Assembly: GCA_902773665.1 (NCBI GenBank)
Contig: CACYFF010000002.1
Coordinates: 62,001-126,000, forward strand
Direction: 5' to 3'
Source of the DNA: an uncultured Eubacteriales bacterium
GTDB lineage: Bacteria > Bacillota > Clostridia > Peptostreptococcales > Anaerovoracaceae
Length of the DNA: 64,000 nt
Part shown: positions 10,616 to 23,130 of the stretch, piece by piece
Layout of the letters: each line of letters starts with the position of its first letter
Numbering within the stretch: the first letter of the stretch is position 1
Translations under genes and position numbers: made by a program
The notes under the pieces: generated by a model
Database searches by the model: none
Seen by the model: only the letters and a program-made list of their open reading frames with translations
Told to the model about the DNA's origin: nothing

Positions 10616-10738
10616 AGAATCGTTTCTTCCATCCGGACTATACCGTCGGTACCGGATTCGCACCGGTTCTGCCTTTCGGCTCGCGGACTTGCGGCTTTCG
10701 CCGATCACCGCCGGTGGGGAATCGCACCCCGCCCTGAA
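10616..10738 (-). promoter_or_regulatory. FMN riboswitch (RFN element)
   Basis: The minus strand shows the RFN signature blocks: CAGGGCGGGGTGCGATTCC at the 5' end, CCACCGGCGGT, AAGCCGCAAGTCCGCGAGCC, AACCGGTGCGAATCCGGTACC, and closing GACGGTATAGTCCGGATGG. It lies directly upstream of ribU and is the expected FMN sensor. Confidence 0.97.
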
Positions 10739-10755
10739 ACAGATCTACATTGGAG

Positions 10756-10785
10756 ATTATATAGTTTTACGGCCATCGCTGTCAA
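10756..10785 (-). promoter_or_regulatory. Promoter of the FMN riboswitch-ribU-EamA unit
   Basis: TTGACA (10780-10785), 18-base spacer, TATAAT (10756-10761), about 12 bases before the aptamer. Confidence 0.8.
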
Positions 10786-10829
10786 GAGCAGAATCCGCAA
10801 AGCACGGGTCAAAAAGGCGGCTGAGAAAG

Positions 10830-10869
10830 ATGTATCTAAAATAAACATTTTTATCTATTTTAGATACAT
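10830..10869. repeat. Palindromic element, copy 1
   Basis: Perfect 14 bp inverted repeat, ATGTATCTAAAATA (10830-10843) and TATTTTAGATACAT (10856-10869), 12-base loop. A related copy lies at 11006-11048. The rest of 10870-11005 shows no gene I can support; this AT-rich gap lies downstream of tsaD. Confidence 0.7.
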
Positions 10870-11005
10870 ATTTATCGATTCAAAGCACCATGCTATAGGG
10901 AAATACCAGAACCTTCAGCAAAGAAGTGACATAATGAATGGTTTTCTGTCGACCAACCGTCAAAATAAAGATCGATTTCCATGGCGGCGGCCAAAATCTT
11001 TTGGG

Positions 11006-11048
11006 AAATGTATCTAAAAAAATATTTTTTTCGATTATCGATACATTT
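11006..11048. repeat. Palindromic element, copy 2
   Basis: Arms AAATGTATC (11006-11014) and GATACATTT (11040-11048) around an AT-rich middle containing a run of T. Shares ATGTATCTAAAA with copy 1. It sits just after the tsaD stop and may act as a weak terminator. Confidence 0.6.
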
Positions 11049-11070
11049 CTTAAATCCGCGTTTTTTATCG

Positions 11071-12114
11071 CTACTGTTCCAGCTTTCCCAGTCCGCTCTC
11101 CAGATTGAGGCCCGGCCACACGTCCAGATGCAGCGTGGCAAAATGCCCTTCGCGGGCTTTGTGGTAGGCCGCAGCGGCGATCATGGCGCCGTTGTCGGTG
11201 CAGAAGATCGGGGAAGGGATATAGAACTTGGCACCCCGTTTTTCGCAGGCTTTTTGCAGGCGTTCCCGCAAGCAGCTGTTGGACGCGACGCCGCCGGCCA
11301 CCGCGAGGCCGCTGTAGCCGGTCAGATCCAGAGCCATCATCGCTTTATTCACGATGACCTCGACGACGGCCTCCTGGAACGATGCTGCCACATCTGCCGC
11401 GTTCACGGGCCGTCCGCCCTGTTCTTCCTTGTGCAGATAGTTGATGACCGCCGTTTTCGTCCCGGAGAACGAAAAGTCCAGGCTGCCCTGTTCCAGATAC
11501 ACCCGCTTGAATTCGATCGCGTGGGGATCGCCCTCTTTCGCGATCTTATCGATCTTCGGACCGCCGGGATATCCCAGACCCAGCACCCGGGCCACCTTGT
11601 CGTAGGCCTCGCCCACGGCATCGTCTCTCGTGGCGCCCAGAATGCGGAATTCGTTGTATCCCTGCACCTCCGCCAGATGCGTGTGACCCCCGGATACCAC
11701 CAGCGCCAGGAACGGCGGCTTCAGATCCGGATGTTCCAGCAGATTGGCCATGATATGCCCCTGGATGTGATGCACGCCCACGAGGGGCTTGTCCGCCGCA
11801 GCGCAGACCGCTTTCGCGAACGCCGTGCCCATCAAAAGCGCACCGGCAAGGCCGGGGCCTGCCGTAACGCCGATCTCGTCGATGTCATCCAAAGTTACCC
11901 CCGCTTCTTCCAGCGCATGCTCGAAGACGAAGGGGATGTTGTTTAAATGGTGGCGCGAGGCGATCTCCGGCACCACGCCGCCGTAGACTTTATGCACTTC
12001 GATCTGGGAGGAGATGACGTTGGACAGGACTTCCCGCCCGTCCGCCAGGACGGCGATGGCAGTCTCGTCGCAGCTGCTCTCGATCCCCATTGTCAGATGT
12101 TTACCGTTTTTCAT
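11071..12114 (-). CDS. tsaD: tRNA threonylcarbamoyladenosine synthase subunit TsaD
   Basis: Transfers the threonylcarbamoyl group onto A37 of ANN-decoding tRNAs, together with TsaB and TsaE. The 347 residues start MKNGKHLTMGIESSCDETA and show the Kae1/TsaD metal motif HHIQGH (about residue 110), GGHTHL and the ASNSCLRERL/TDNGAMIA C-terminal motifs. The ATG at 12114 is chosen over one 30 bases upstream because family members begin close to the GIESSCDET motif. Its start lies directly beside the rimI stop. Last gene of the tsaE-tsaB-rimI-tsaD operon. Confidence 0.97.
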   Translation of the reverse strand: MKNGKHLTMGIESSCDETAIAVLADGREVLSNVISSQIEVHKVYGGVVPEIASRHHLNNIPFVFEHALEEAGVTLDDIDEIGVTAGPGLAGALLMGTAFAKAVCAAADKPLVGVHHIQGHIMANLLEHPDLKPPFLALVVSGGHTHLAEVQGYNEFRILGATRDDAVGEAYDKVARVLGLGYPGGPKIDKIAKEGDPHAIEFKRVYLEQGSLDFSFSGTKTAVINYLHKEEQGGRPVNAADVAASFQEAVVEVIVNKAMMALDLTGYSGLAVAGGVASNSCLRERLQKACEKRGAKFYIPSPIFCTDNGAMIAAAAYHKAREGHFATLHLDVWPGLNLESGLGKLEQ

Positions 12115-12115
12115 A

Positions 12116-12553
12116 TTACTGATGCAGCCACATGATGAGGGCATCCTCTTTATCCTGATAATAGTGGGGTCTTACGCCTGCCTCTTCGAAACCGAAAGAC
12201 TTGTAAAGGGCGATGGCGGGCGCATTGGAGACGCGCACCTCCAGCGTAACGTCGGTGACCCCTTCCGCCAGCCCTTCGTCGATGAGTTTCTGCAGAATTT
12301 GCGACCCCAGACCTCTTCTGCGTTCCTGGGGGTGCACCGCCACATTCGTGATGTATCCTTCGGGAGGCAGCAGCCAGATGCCTGCATAGGCCAGGATCTC
12401 TCCATCCTCCTCCGCGATGTAATAGCGGGAAGGGTTGAGCCCGGAGAACTCCGCCGCCACCATATCCCGGCTCCAGGGTTCCTCCGGAAAGCAGATCTTC
12501 TCCATCTCCGCGATCCGGTCGATATCGTTTTTATCCGCGCGGCGCAGCATCAT
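12116..12553 (-). CDS. rimI: Ribosomal protein S18-alanine N-acetyltransferase RimI
   Basis: GNAT-family acetyltransferase of 145 residues; the named substrate is the N-terminal alanine of S18, though other targets are possible. Visible GNAT motifs: GYITNVAVHPQERRRGLGSQIL (strand 4 and the acetyl-CoA pyrophosphate loop, written here only in part as QERRRGLG) and the C-terminal ALYKSFGFEEAGVRPHYY. It starts inside the end of tsaB (overlap of 4 bases), and AGGAAG lies upstream. Position between tsaB and tsaD is the common Firmicutes arrangement. Confidence 0.93.
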   Translation of the reverse strand: MMLRRADKNDIDRIAEMEKICFPEEPWSRDMVAAEFSGLNPSRYYIAEEDGEILAYAGIWLLPPEGYITNVAVHPQERRRGLGSQILQKLIDEGLAEGVTDVTLEVRVSNAPAIALYKSFGFEEAGVRPHYYQDKEDALIMWLHQ

Positions 12554-13335
12554 GGCATCTTCCTCAGCGCGCCGGCCTTCAGCTTGCGCTCCGCTTCCGC
12601 CAGGCGCAGATATTCGGGCTGCGCGTTGTAGCAATCCGTCAGCTGCCCTTCTTCGTACAGCTCCAACGCCAGATTCAGATCCGCATGAGCCAGCTGGAAC
12701 TTGACGTTCTGCGGCGCGAAAACATGCGGCAGCCCGCTGTTTTCCAACGTTTCCCGGTATGCGTCGCATCCGTCGCCGAAGAAAACGGCCGTTTTGTCCG
12801 GGGTCAGCAGCGCACCCAGCTTCTCCAGGTAGTCCGGCACGTCGTAGGCGCCGTCTGCCAGAAGAGCATCCTTACAGCCCGGCAGGTACACGCCAGCGTA
12901 CACCTGGCTGCGGCGGGCGTCGAACAGCGGGCAGATGAGGGGGTCAACGCCCTCTGGGAACCCCTCGATCGCCTGCGGATCCACATCCATATACGCAAAG
13001 GACGCCAGCGTCGGCACGCAGACGATGGGCTTATTCCAGACCTGTGCGAAAGCCTTGGCCGTCGCCATGCCGATGCGGATGCCGGTAAACGATCCGGGCC
13101 CTCTGGATACGGCTATCGCATCCAGTTCTTCCGGCTGCATGCCGGCGGTCTGCAGGATCTCCTTCACCATGGGTGCGATCTCCTCGAGGTGGGAGTAATG
13201 AGTCTGGTTCACCAGCTCCAGAAAACCGTCCTCTGTGGCAGCGGAGCCTTCCACAGGCCCCCGAACGCCGGAGAGCGCAACGGAAGCCAGCGGTCCCGTG
13301 GTCTCGATGGCGAGTATCACCGGCTGATGCTGCAT
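12550..13335 (-). CDS. tsaB: tRNA threonylcarbamoyladenosine biosynthesis protein TsaB
   Basis: Partner of TsaD in t6A formation; an inactive ASKHA-fold relative that stabilises the complex. Of 261 residues, the N-terminal ILAIETTGPLASVAL strand pair, SRGPGSFTGIRIGMATAKAFA (from about residue 75) and DARRSQVYAGVY are typical. The ATG at 13335 overlaps the tsaE end by 19 bases. A longer reading to 13419 would run deep into tsaE and lacks family support. Confidence 0.94.
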   Translation of the reverse strand: MQHQPVILAIETTGPLASVALSGVRGPVEGSAATEDGFLELVNQTHYSHLEEIAPMVKEILQTAGMQPEELDAIAVSRGPGSFTGIRIGMATAKAFAQVWNKPIVCVPTLASFAYMDVDPQAIEGFPEGVDPLICPLFDARRSQVYAGVYLPGCKDALLADGAYDVPDYLEKLGALLTPDKTAVFFGDGCDAYRETLENSGLPHVFAPQNVKFQLAHADLNLALELYEEGQLTDCYNAQPEYLRLAEAERKLKAGALRKMP

Positions 13336-13739
13336 ATCCGTTCGCCCTCCTCTTCTCCGTAACTTAAGTTTATCGTAATGACGTCCGCCGGCAGCAGATC
13401 TTCGATGAGATCCGCCCACTCCACGAGGCAGACGCCGCCTTTGTGGAAATAGTCGTCCAGACCGATCTCGAACAGTTCGTCCTCGTCGCTCACCCGGTAA
13501 ACGTCGAAATGGTACAGCGGCAGACGGCCGGTCTCGTACTCCTGCACGATGGTAAACGTGGGGCTGGTAAGGGTCTCTGTGACCCCCAGACCCCTCGCGA
13601 TGGCCTTCGCCAGCGTGGTCTTGCCGGCGCCGAGGTCTCCGATGAGGGCGTAGACCTGGTTCGGCTGCATCTGCTTTGCCAGCGAAGCGCCGAGATTCCT
13701 GGTATCTAATTCATTTTTTAAAGAAATGGTCTTTTCCAT
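13317..13739 (-). CDS. tsaE: tRNA threonylcarbamoyladenosine biosynthesis ATPase TsaE
   Basis: Small ATPase needed to recycle the TsaBD complex. The 140 residues carry Walker A GDLGAGKTTLAKAIARGLG (from about residue 34), SPTFTIVQEY and the VEWAD motif near residue 111. First gene of the t6A operon. There is no Shine-Dalgarno sequence before ATG 13739 or the in-frame ATG at 13751; instead an extended -10 element ends seven bases before it, predicting a leaderless mRNA. Confidence 0.95.
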   Translation of the reverse strand: MEKTISLKNELDTRNLGASLAKQMQPNQVYALIGDLGAGKTTLAKAIARGLGVTETLTSPTFTIVQEYETGRLPLYHFDVYRVSDEDELFEIGLDDYFHKGGVCLVEWADLIEDLLPADVITINLSYGEEEGERICSISR

Positions 13740-13746
13740 GCCAAAT

Positions 13747-13755
13747 ATCATACCA
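13747..13755 (-). promoter_or_regulatory. Extended -10 promoter at the tsaE start codon
   Basis: Minus-strand TGG-TATGAT with seven bases to the ATG at 13739. No -35 match. Hairpins just upstream (13762-13781; 13811-13829) probably end the preceding transcript. Confidence 0.6.
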
Positions 13756-13787
13756 TAAACGAAAGGCGTAATCCGCCTTTCTACAAA

Positions 13788-13829
13788 AAAGGGTTCAACA
13801 AATGCATTTTGCAAGGGCTCTGCCCTTGC
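13788..13829 (-). terminator. Hairpins after the J-domain gene
   Basis: Stem GCAAGGGC / GCCCTTGC (13811-13829) downstream of the J-domain gene, flanked by GCATTT/AAATGC arms; a run of six T follows after about 20 bases (complement of 13785-13790). A second hairpin AAAGGCG / CGCCTTT lies nearer tsaE. Termination is likely but not textbook. Confidence 0.5.
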
Positions 13830-13848
13830 TTCCTTGATTGCATTTGTT

Positions 13849-14169
13849 TTACCATAAATGGGGAAGGTCCGCTATAAAACGATGATCCTCACCCGGAAAG
13901 TGTCGAAATTGCGGTTGTTGGAGAACGTGATGACCGTCGTCCCGGGATGATTTGCCTTCACGTGAATCGTCGTAGACCGCTTTGCGGGACGGATTCTTCA
14001 GCGTATCGTAAGCCTCGTTCAGCTGCTGCGTCCGTTCCAGCGCGATGTTCTCGTTTACGTAGCCCTTATCTGGATGAAAAAACGCGATCTGCGTCCGGTA
14101 AGCCTTCCTTATGTCGTCCTGGGACGCCGTAAAGCGCGGCACGCCCAGCAGCGCGTAGTAATCCAGCAT
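13849..14169 (-). CDS. Small J-domain protein
   Basis: A 106-residue protein with a single J domain at residues 1-72: DYYALLGVPR, the HPD signature inside IAFFHPDKGY, and a final helix ending KNPSRKAVYDD. J domains stimulate DnaK-type ATPases. It lacks the Gly/Phe and zinc regions of DnaJ. The tail after residue 75 is low-complexity and His-rich; a neighbouring frame reads a more protein-like hydrophobic strand pattern (TTVITFSNNRNFDTFRVR), so a frameshift cannot be excluded. No clear ribosome binding site; it starts 30 bases after the upstream gene. Confidence 0.7.
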   Translation of the reverse strand: MLDYYALLGVPRFTASQDDIRKAYRTQIAFFHPDKGYVNENIALERTQQLNEAYDTLKNPSRKAVYDDSREGKSSRDDGHHVLQQPQFRHFPGEDHRFIADLPHLW

Positions 14170-14199
14170 GCGGCCGTCTTCGGGTAGCTGCGCGTGCGT

Positions 14200-14685
14200 C
14201 TACGCTTCCGTGGGGATCTCGTCCATCTGCGCTTCGAGCGCCTCGGACACATCCTCTGTCTGCGGCAGCGCTCTCTCAGCGGTCACAGTACCGTCTTTGG
14301 CTTCGCGCCATGCGGCGTAGGCGTCCAGTTCCTTCTCGGAAAGCATAAACGCGGCGCCTGCCACGGCGATGTCGTCCACCAGGCCCACGACGGGGATGTC
14401 GTCCCGTATAAGGTCTCTGCCCTTTACCAGGTACAGGACCGCGCACAGCATGGACGCGACGACCTTCGGGGAAACCTCCGTGTATTCCTTCGTAATGTAT
14501 GCCCGGATCATGGAGATCATGAGGGGCAGTCTGGAGAGGCCTTCGCCGATCGTCGGGATCTCCTTCATCTTGGCTTCCAGGGCTTGCAGCGCGGCCTCCA
14601 CCTTGGAGCCGTCCTTCAGCATGTCCTGTGCCTGTGCGGTGAACCCGCCCAGGATCTCTTTTGCTTTATCGAAGCTGATGTTCAT
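14200..14685 (-). CDS. YkvA-like DUF1232 protein
   Basis: 161-residue protein with a DUF1232 core at about 90-125: a hydrophobic helix AVLYLVKGRDLIRDDIPVVG followed by LVDDIAVAG, matching the family pattern (YxxxPxDxIPDxxPxxGxxDD) loosely. The function of DUF1232 is unknown. The ATG at 14685 follows AGGAGG; the longer reading to 14745 lacks this. The C-terminus is acidic and alanine-rich. Probably co-transcribed with the J-domain gene. Confidence 0.75.
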   Translation of the reverse strand: MNISFDKAKEILGGFTAQAQDMLKDGSKVEAALQALEAKMKEIPTIGEGLSRLPLMISMIRAYITKEYTEVSPKVVASMLCAVLYLVKGRDLIRDDIPVVGLVDDIAVAGAAFMLSEKELDAYAAWREAKDGTVTAERALPQTEDVSEALEAQMDEIPTEA

Positions 14686-14760
14686 GGTTTGCCTCCTATT
14701 TAGAAAACCTGCTACGATTGTACAAAAAAAGCGGCGGGTTTTCAACTCAGCGGCTCAACG

Positions 14761-14787
14761 AAAAAAGAGAGCGCCGAAGCGCTCTCT
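14761..14787 (-). terminator. Terminator after tuf
   Basis: 9 bp stem AGAGAGCGC / GCGCTCTCT with loop CGAA and a run of six T on the minus strand; ends the str operon. Confidence 0.93.
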
Positions 14788-14808
14788 TATAAATTGGCTA
14801 GGTTCGAA

Positions 14809-16008
14809 TTACTCGATGATCTCGGTAACAACGCCGGAACCAACGGTTCTGCCGCCTTCGCGAATAGCGAAACGCAGACCTTCTTCGATAGCGATCTCGG
14901 TGATCAGCTCGATCTCCATGACGACGTTGTCGCCAGGCATGCACATTTCAGTGCCTTCGGGCAGAGTCAGAGTACCGGTAACGTCGGTGGTTCTGAAGTA
15001 GAACTGGGGTCTGTAACCGTTGAAGAACGGAGTGTGGCGGCCGCCTTCTTCCTTCTTCAGAACGTATACCTGGCCCTTGAAGTGGGTGTGGGGATGAATG
15101 CTGCCGGGAGCGGAGAGAACCTGACCTCTTTCGATCTCGTTTCTCTGAACACCACGGAGCAGGCAGCCGATGTTGTCGCCAGCGATAGCCTGGTCGAGCA
15201 GCTTACGGAACATTTCAACGCCGGTAACGACGACGGATCTCTTTTCGTCGGTCAGACCAACGATCTCAACGGTGTCGCCAACCTTGATGGTGCCTCTTTC
15301 AACACGACCGGTAGCAACGGTGCCGCGGCCGGTGATGGAGAAGACGTCTTCTACGGGCATCAGGAAGGGCAGGTCGGACTTTCTTTCGGGTTCGGGAATG
15401 TAGGTGTCGACAGCGTCGAGCAGTTCCATAACCTTGTCACCCCAGGGGCCATCGGGATGCTGCAGAGCTTCCAGAGCGGAACCTCTGATGATGGGGGTGT
15501 CGTCGCCGGGGAATTCGTATTCGTCCAGCAGTTCGCGAACTTCCATTTCGACCAGGTCGAGCAGCTCTTCGTCGTCAACCATGTCGCACTTGTTCAGGAA
15601 TACGATGATGTAGGGAACGCCTACCTGACGGGACAGCAGGATGTGCTCTCTGGTCTGGGGCATCGGACCATCGGTAGCAGCAACTACCAGGATAGCGCCG
15701 TCCATCTGAGCGGCACCGGTGATCATGTTCTTAACATAGTCTGCGTGACCCGGGCAGTCAACGTGCGCATAGTGTCTGTGCGCGGTCTCGTATTCTACGT
15801 GAGCGGTATTGATCGTAATACCTCTTTCTCTTTCTTCCGGAGCCTTATCGATGTTCTCGAAGTCAACGATCTGATTGGTCGCGGAGGGAAGTCTGGTTGC
15901 CAGAACCTTGGTGATGGCCGCGGTCAGAGTGGTCTTGCCGTGGTCAACGTGACCGATGGTGCCGATGTTAAGATGCGGTTTCGATCTGTCAAATTTTTCT
16001 TTTGCCAT
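14809..16008 (-). CDS. tuf: Elongation factor Tu
   Basis: GTPase that brings aminoacyl-tRNA to the ribosome. The 399 residues contain GHVDHGKTT (P-loop), the effector region [13 protein letters not shown] and NKCDMVD in order, and the C-terminal beta-barrel domains ending [10 protein letters not shown]. It is the last gene of the rpsL-rpsG-fusA-tuf (str) operon, 49 bases after fusA, with AGGAG before the ATG and a strong terminator after it. No second copy appears in this window. Confidence 0.99.
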   Translation of the reverse strand: MAKEKFDRSKPHLNIGTIGHVDHGKTTLTAAITKVLATRLPSATNQIVDFENIDKAPEERERGITINTAHVEYETAHRHYAHVDCPGHADYVKNMITGAAQMDGAILVVAATDGPMPQTREHILLSRQVGVPYIIVFLNKCDMVDDEELLDLVEMEVRELLDEYEFPGDDTPIIRGSALEALQHPDGPWGDKVMELLDAVDTYIPEPERKSDLPFLMPVEDVFSITGRGTVATGRVERGTIKVGDTVEIVGLTDEKRSVVVTGVEMFRKLLDQAIAGDNIGCLLRGVQRNEIERGQVLSAPGSIHPHTHFKGQVYVLKKEEGGRHTPFFNGYRPQFYFRTTDVTGTLTLPEGTEMCMPGDNVVMEIELITEIAIEEGLRFAIREGGRTVGSGVVTEIIE

Positions 16009-16057
16009 TTTACTTTCTCCTTTTCACGTGATTTGGTTTATAAAATTGCAATTTTGG

Positions 16058-18121
16058 TTACTTATTGATCTTGTCCAGCAGGTTGTCGGGCAGCTTCTCA
16101 AAATGATCCATCTGCATGACGTACGTGCCTCTGCCCTGGGTCTTGGACCGCAGGTCGGTGGCGTAGCCGAACATCTGGGAGAGGGGTACCATGGCATCCA
16201 CGGTGGCAGCGCCGTTGCGGATGTCGGTGCCTTCGATCCTTCCTCTGCGGGAAGAGATGTCTCCGATCACGTCTCCCATGTATTCCTCGGGAGCCGTAAC
16301 TTCTACCTTGAAGATGGGTTCCAGCAGGATCGGAGCAGCCTTTGCTGCGGCTTCTCTGAAGGCCATGGAAGCGGCGATCTTGAACGCCATTTCCGAGGAG
16401 TCCACTTCGTGGTAGGAACCGTCAAACAGCTCGACACCTACGTCGACCACCTGATAGCCAGCCAGGGGACCTGTCTCCATCGCTTCGCGAATACCTTCGT
16501 CGATCTTGGGGATGAATTCCTTGGGGATGGCGCCGCCAACGATCTTGTTGACGAACTCGTAGCCTTCTCCCGGCTGTCTGGGGTACAGGCGGATCTTGAC
16601 GTGACCGTACTGGCCGTGTCCGCCGGACTGCTTGGCGTATTTGTTGTCGACGATGGCTTCCTTCGTGATGGTCTCTTTGTAGGAAACCTGGGGCTTGCCC
16701 ACGTTTGCCTCGACCTTGAACTCACGGAGCAGTCTGTCGACAATGATCTCCAGATGGAGTTCGCCCATGCCCGCAATGATCGTCTGACCGGTGTCGGGGT
16801 CGGTGTAGGTCTTGAAGGTGGGATCTTCCTCGGCAAGCTTTGCCAGGGCGATGCCCATCTTTTCCTGACCGGCCTTCGTCTTGGGCTCGATGGCGATCTG
16901 GATAACGGGATCGGGGAATTCCATGGATTCCAGAATGATGGGGTGCTTTTCGTCGCACAGGGTGTCGCCTGTGGTCGTATCCTTCAGACCGACCGCGGCT
17001 GCGATATCGCCGGAATAGACCTGTTCGATATCTTCTCTGTGGTTGGCGTGCATCTGCAGGATGCGGCCGATACGTTCCTTCTTCCCCTTGGTGGAGTTGT
17101 AAACGTAGGAGCCGCTCTCCAGCGTGCCGGAGTAGACACGGAAGAACGCCAGCTTGCCGACATAGGGGTCTGCCACGATCTTGAAAGCAAGTGCGGAGAA
17201 CGGACCCTTGTCGTCCGCGGGACGCTCTGCCTCTTTCTCCAGTCTGGGGATGATGCCCTTGATGGGCGGAATGTCCAGCGGAGAAGGCATATAGTCCACG
17301 ACGGCATCCAGCATCAGCTGAACACCCTTGTTTTTATAGGCGGAACCGCACAGAACGGGCACCATCTTGTTCGCGATGGTCATCTTGCGGATCGTCGACT
17401 TGATCTCTTCGGCGGTGAGTTCTTCACCTTCCAGATACTTCATCATGAGATCTTCGTCGCATTCCGCAACGGATTCCAGCATCTTCTGCCGGTATTCCTC
17501 TGCGAGGTCCATCATGTCTTCGGGGATGTCCTGCTCTTCGATGACAGTGCCGAGATCGTCTTCGTAGATCTCCGCCTTCATCTTGATGAGGTCGATAATA
17601 CCCCGGAATGTGCTCTCCACGCCGATGGGGAGCTGCACTGCCACCGCGTTGGCCTTCAGTCTGTTCTTGACCATGTCCAGCACGTGGTAGAAGTCTGCGC
17701 CCATGATATCCATTTTGTTGACGAAGATCATTCTGGGAACGCCGTACTTCTCCGCCTGCCGCCAGACTGTTTCGGACTGGGGCTCTACGCCGCCTTTGGC
17801 GCAGAGAACGGTGACGGCACCGTCCAGTACACGCAGAGATCTCTCCACCTCTACGGTGAAGTCCACGTGACCCGGTGTATCGATAATATTGATCCTAGTG
17901 TTTTTCCACTGAGCGGTCGTAGCAGCAGAAGTGATGGTGATGCCTCTTTCCTGCTCCTGGACCATATAGTCCATTACGGCTGCACCCTCGTGGGTCTCGC
18001 CCATTTTATGGGTCTTACCGGTATAGAACAGAATACGCTCTGTGGTCGTCGTTTTACCGGCGTCGATGTGCGCCATGATGCCGATATTACGAGTATTTTC
18101 CAGCGAAAACTTTCTAGGCAT
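16058..18121 (-). CDS. fusA: Elongation factor G
   Basis: Translocase GTPase of protein synthesis. The 687 residues show [15 protein letters not shown] (P-loop), [19 protein letters not shown] and NKMD in domain I, and the domain IV/V segment including [15 protein letters not shown], typical of canonical bacterial EF-G and of housekeeping length. A ribosome binding site AAAGGAGG precedes the ATG. Located between rpsG and tuf in the conserved str operon. Confidence 0.99.
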   Translation of the reverse strand: MPRKFSLENTRNIGIMAHIDAGKTTTTERILFYTGKTHKMGETHEGAAVMDYMVQEQERGITITSAATTAQWKNTRINIIDTPGHVDFTVEVERSLRVLDGAVTVLCAKGGVEPQSETVWRQAEKYGVPRMIFVNKMDIMGADFYHVLDMVKNRLKANAVAVQLPIGVESTFRGIIDLIKMKAEIYEDDLGTVIEEQDIPEDMMDLAEEYRQKMLESVAECDEDLMMKYLEGEELTAEEIKSTIRKMTIANKMVPVLCGSAYKNKGVQLMLDAVVDYMPSPLDIPPIKGIIPRLEKEAERPADDKGPFSALAFKIVADPYVGKLAFFRVYSGTLESGSYVYNSTKGKKERIGRILQMHANHREDIEQVYSGDIAAAVGLKDTTTGDTLCDEKHPIILESMEFPDPVIQIAIEPKTKAGQEKMGIALAKLAEEDPTFKTYTDPDTGQTIIAGMGELHLEIIVDRLLREFKVEANVGKPQVSYKETITKEAIVDNKYAKQSGGHGQYGHVKIRLYPRQPGEGYEFVNKIVGGAIPKEFIPKIDEGIREAMETGPLAGYQVVDVGVELFDGSYHEVDSSEMAFKIAASMAFREAAAKAAPILLEPIFKVEVTAPEEYMGDVIGDISSRRGRIEGTDIRNGAATVDAMVPLSQMFGYATDLRSKTQGRGTYVMQMDHFEKLPDNLLDKINK

Positions 18122-18172
18122 GTCTTCCTCCTTTCCTGCCCGGTACCTGATGGCTGTACTGCATGGATCCTA

Positions 18173-18718
<546 letters not shown>

Positions 18719-18786
18719 CTATATGATAAGGGCACTCTAGTTTACCCGATATGAACAATAACTTCTAAAATCGATCTCTGCAGATC

Positions 18787-19206
18787 TTACTTCTTTGCCT
18801 TGGGTCTCTTAGCACCGTACTTGGAACGGGCCTGGCCTCTGTTGGCAACGCCTGCGGTATCCAGGGTACCTCTTACGATGTGATAACGCACACCGGGGAG
18901 GTCCTTGACTCTGCCGCCTCTGATCAGAACAACGCTGTGTTCCTGCAGATTGTGTCCTTCACCGGGAATGTAAGCGGTAACTTCCAGACCGTTGGTGAGG
19001 CGAACACGGGCGACCTTTCTCAGTGCAGAGTTCGGCTTCTTCGGAGTTACTGTCTTAACGGAAGTGCAAACGCCTCTCTTCTGGGGTGCCTTCGTATCGG
19101 TCGGCACTCTCTTCAGACTGTTCATGCTTTTCAGCAGAGCAGGAGAGTTGGACTTCTTTTCGGACATCGTCCGTCCCTGTCTTACCAGTTGGTTAATGGT
19201 AGGCAT
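18787..19206 (-). CDS. rpsL: 30S ribosomal protein S12
   Basis: Decoding-centre protein. The 139 residues keep the [11 protein letters not shown] motif (Lys56-Lys57 here), the site where changes give streptomycin resistance in other bacteria; it is wild type. Residues 15-40 hold a Firmicutes-style insertion of about 14 residues relative to E. coli. First gene of the str operon, with its own promoter just after rpoC. Confidence 0.98.
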   Translation of the reverse strand: MPTINQLVRQGRTMSEKKSNSPALLKSMNSLKRVPTDTKAPQKRGVCTSVKTVTPKKPNSALRKVARVRLTNGLEVTAYIPGEGHNLQEHSVVLIRGGRVKDLPGVRYHIVRGTLDTAGVANRGQARSKYGAKRPKAKK

Positions 19207-19245
19207 TCATTTTCTCCTTTCTTCTAAGATTTTTATATTGACCCG

Positions 19246-19267
19246 CCCGCACGCGCTGCGTGCGGGC
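19246..19267 (-). other. GC-rich hairpin in the rpsL leader
   Basis: Arms GCCCGCACGC / GCGTGCGGGC around a GCT loop, between the str promoter and rpsL, not followed by a T-run on the minus strand, so not an intrinsic terminator. Possible RNA processing or regulatory site. Confidence 0.6.
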
Positions 19268-19291
19268 AGAACTCAATAGCACAACAGAGAT

Positions 19292-19321
19292 AGTGTAACA
19301 TAGCCTAAGCCTTGATGTCAA
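19292..19321 (-). promoter_or_regulatory. str operon promoter
   Basis: TTGACA (19316-19321), 18-base spacer ending TGT, TACACT (19292-19297), eight bases past the rpoC stop; expected to drive rpsL-rpsG-fusA-tuf apart from rpoBC. Confidence 0.8.
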
Positions 19322-19329
19322 AGGCTTTT

Positions 19330-23088
<3,759 letters not shown>

Positions 23089-23130
23089 AGTCTCTGCTTC
23101 CTTTCAACACCGGGGAAATAAGGAACGGGA

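Noticed and set aside
13863-13960. Frameshifted reading of the J-domain C-terminus
   Set aside because: The alternative frame looks more protein-like, but no homologue is known to me to decide between them; sequence error or true short tail are both possible.
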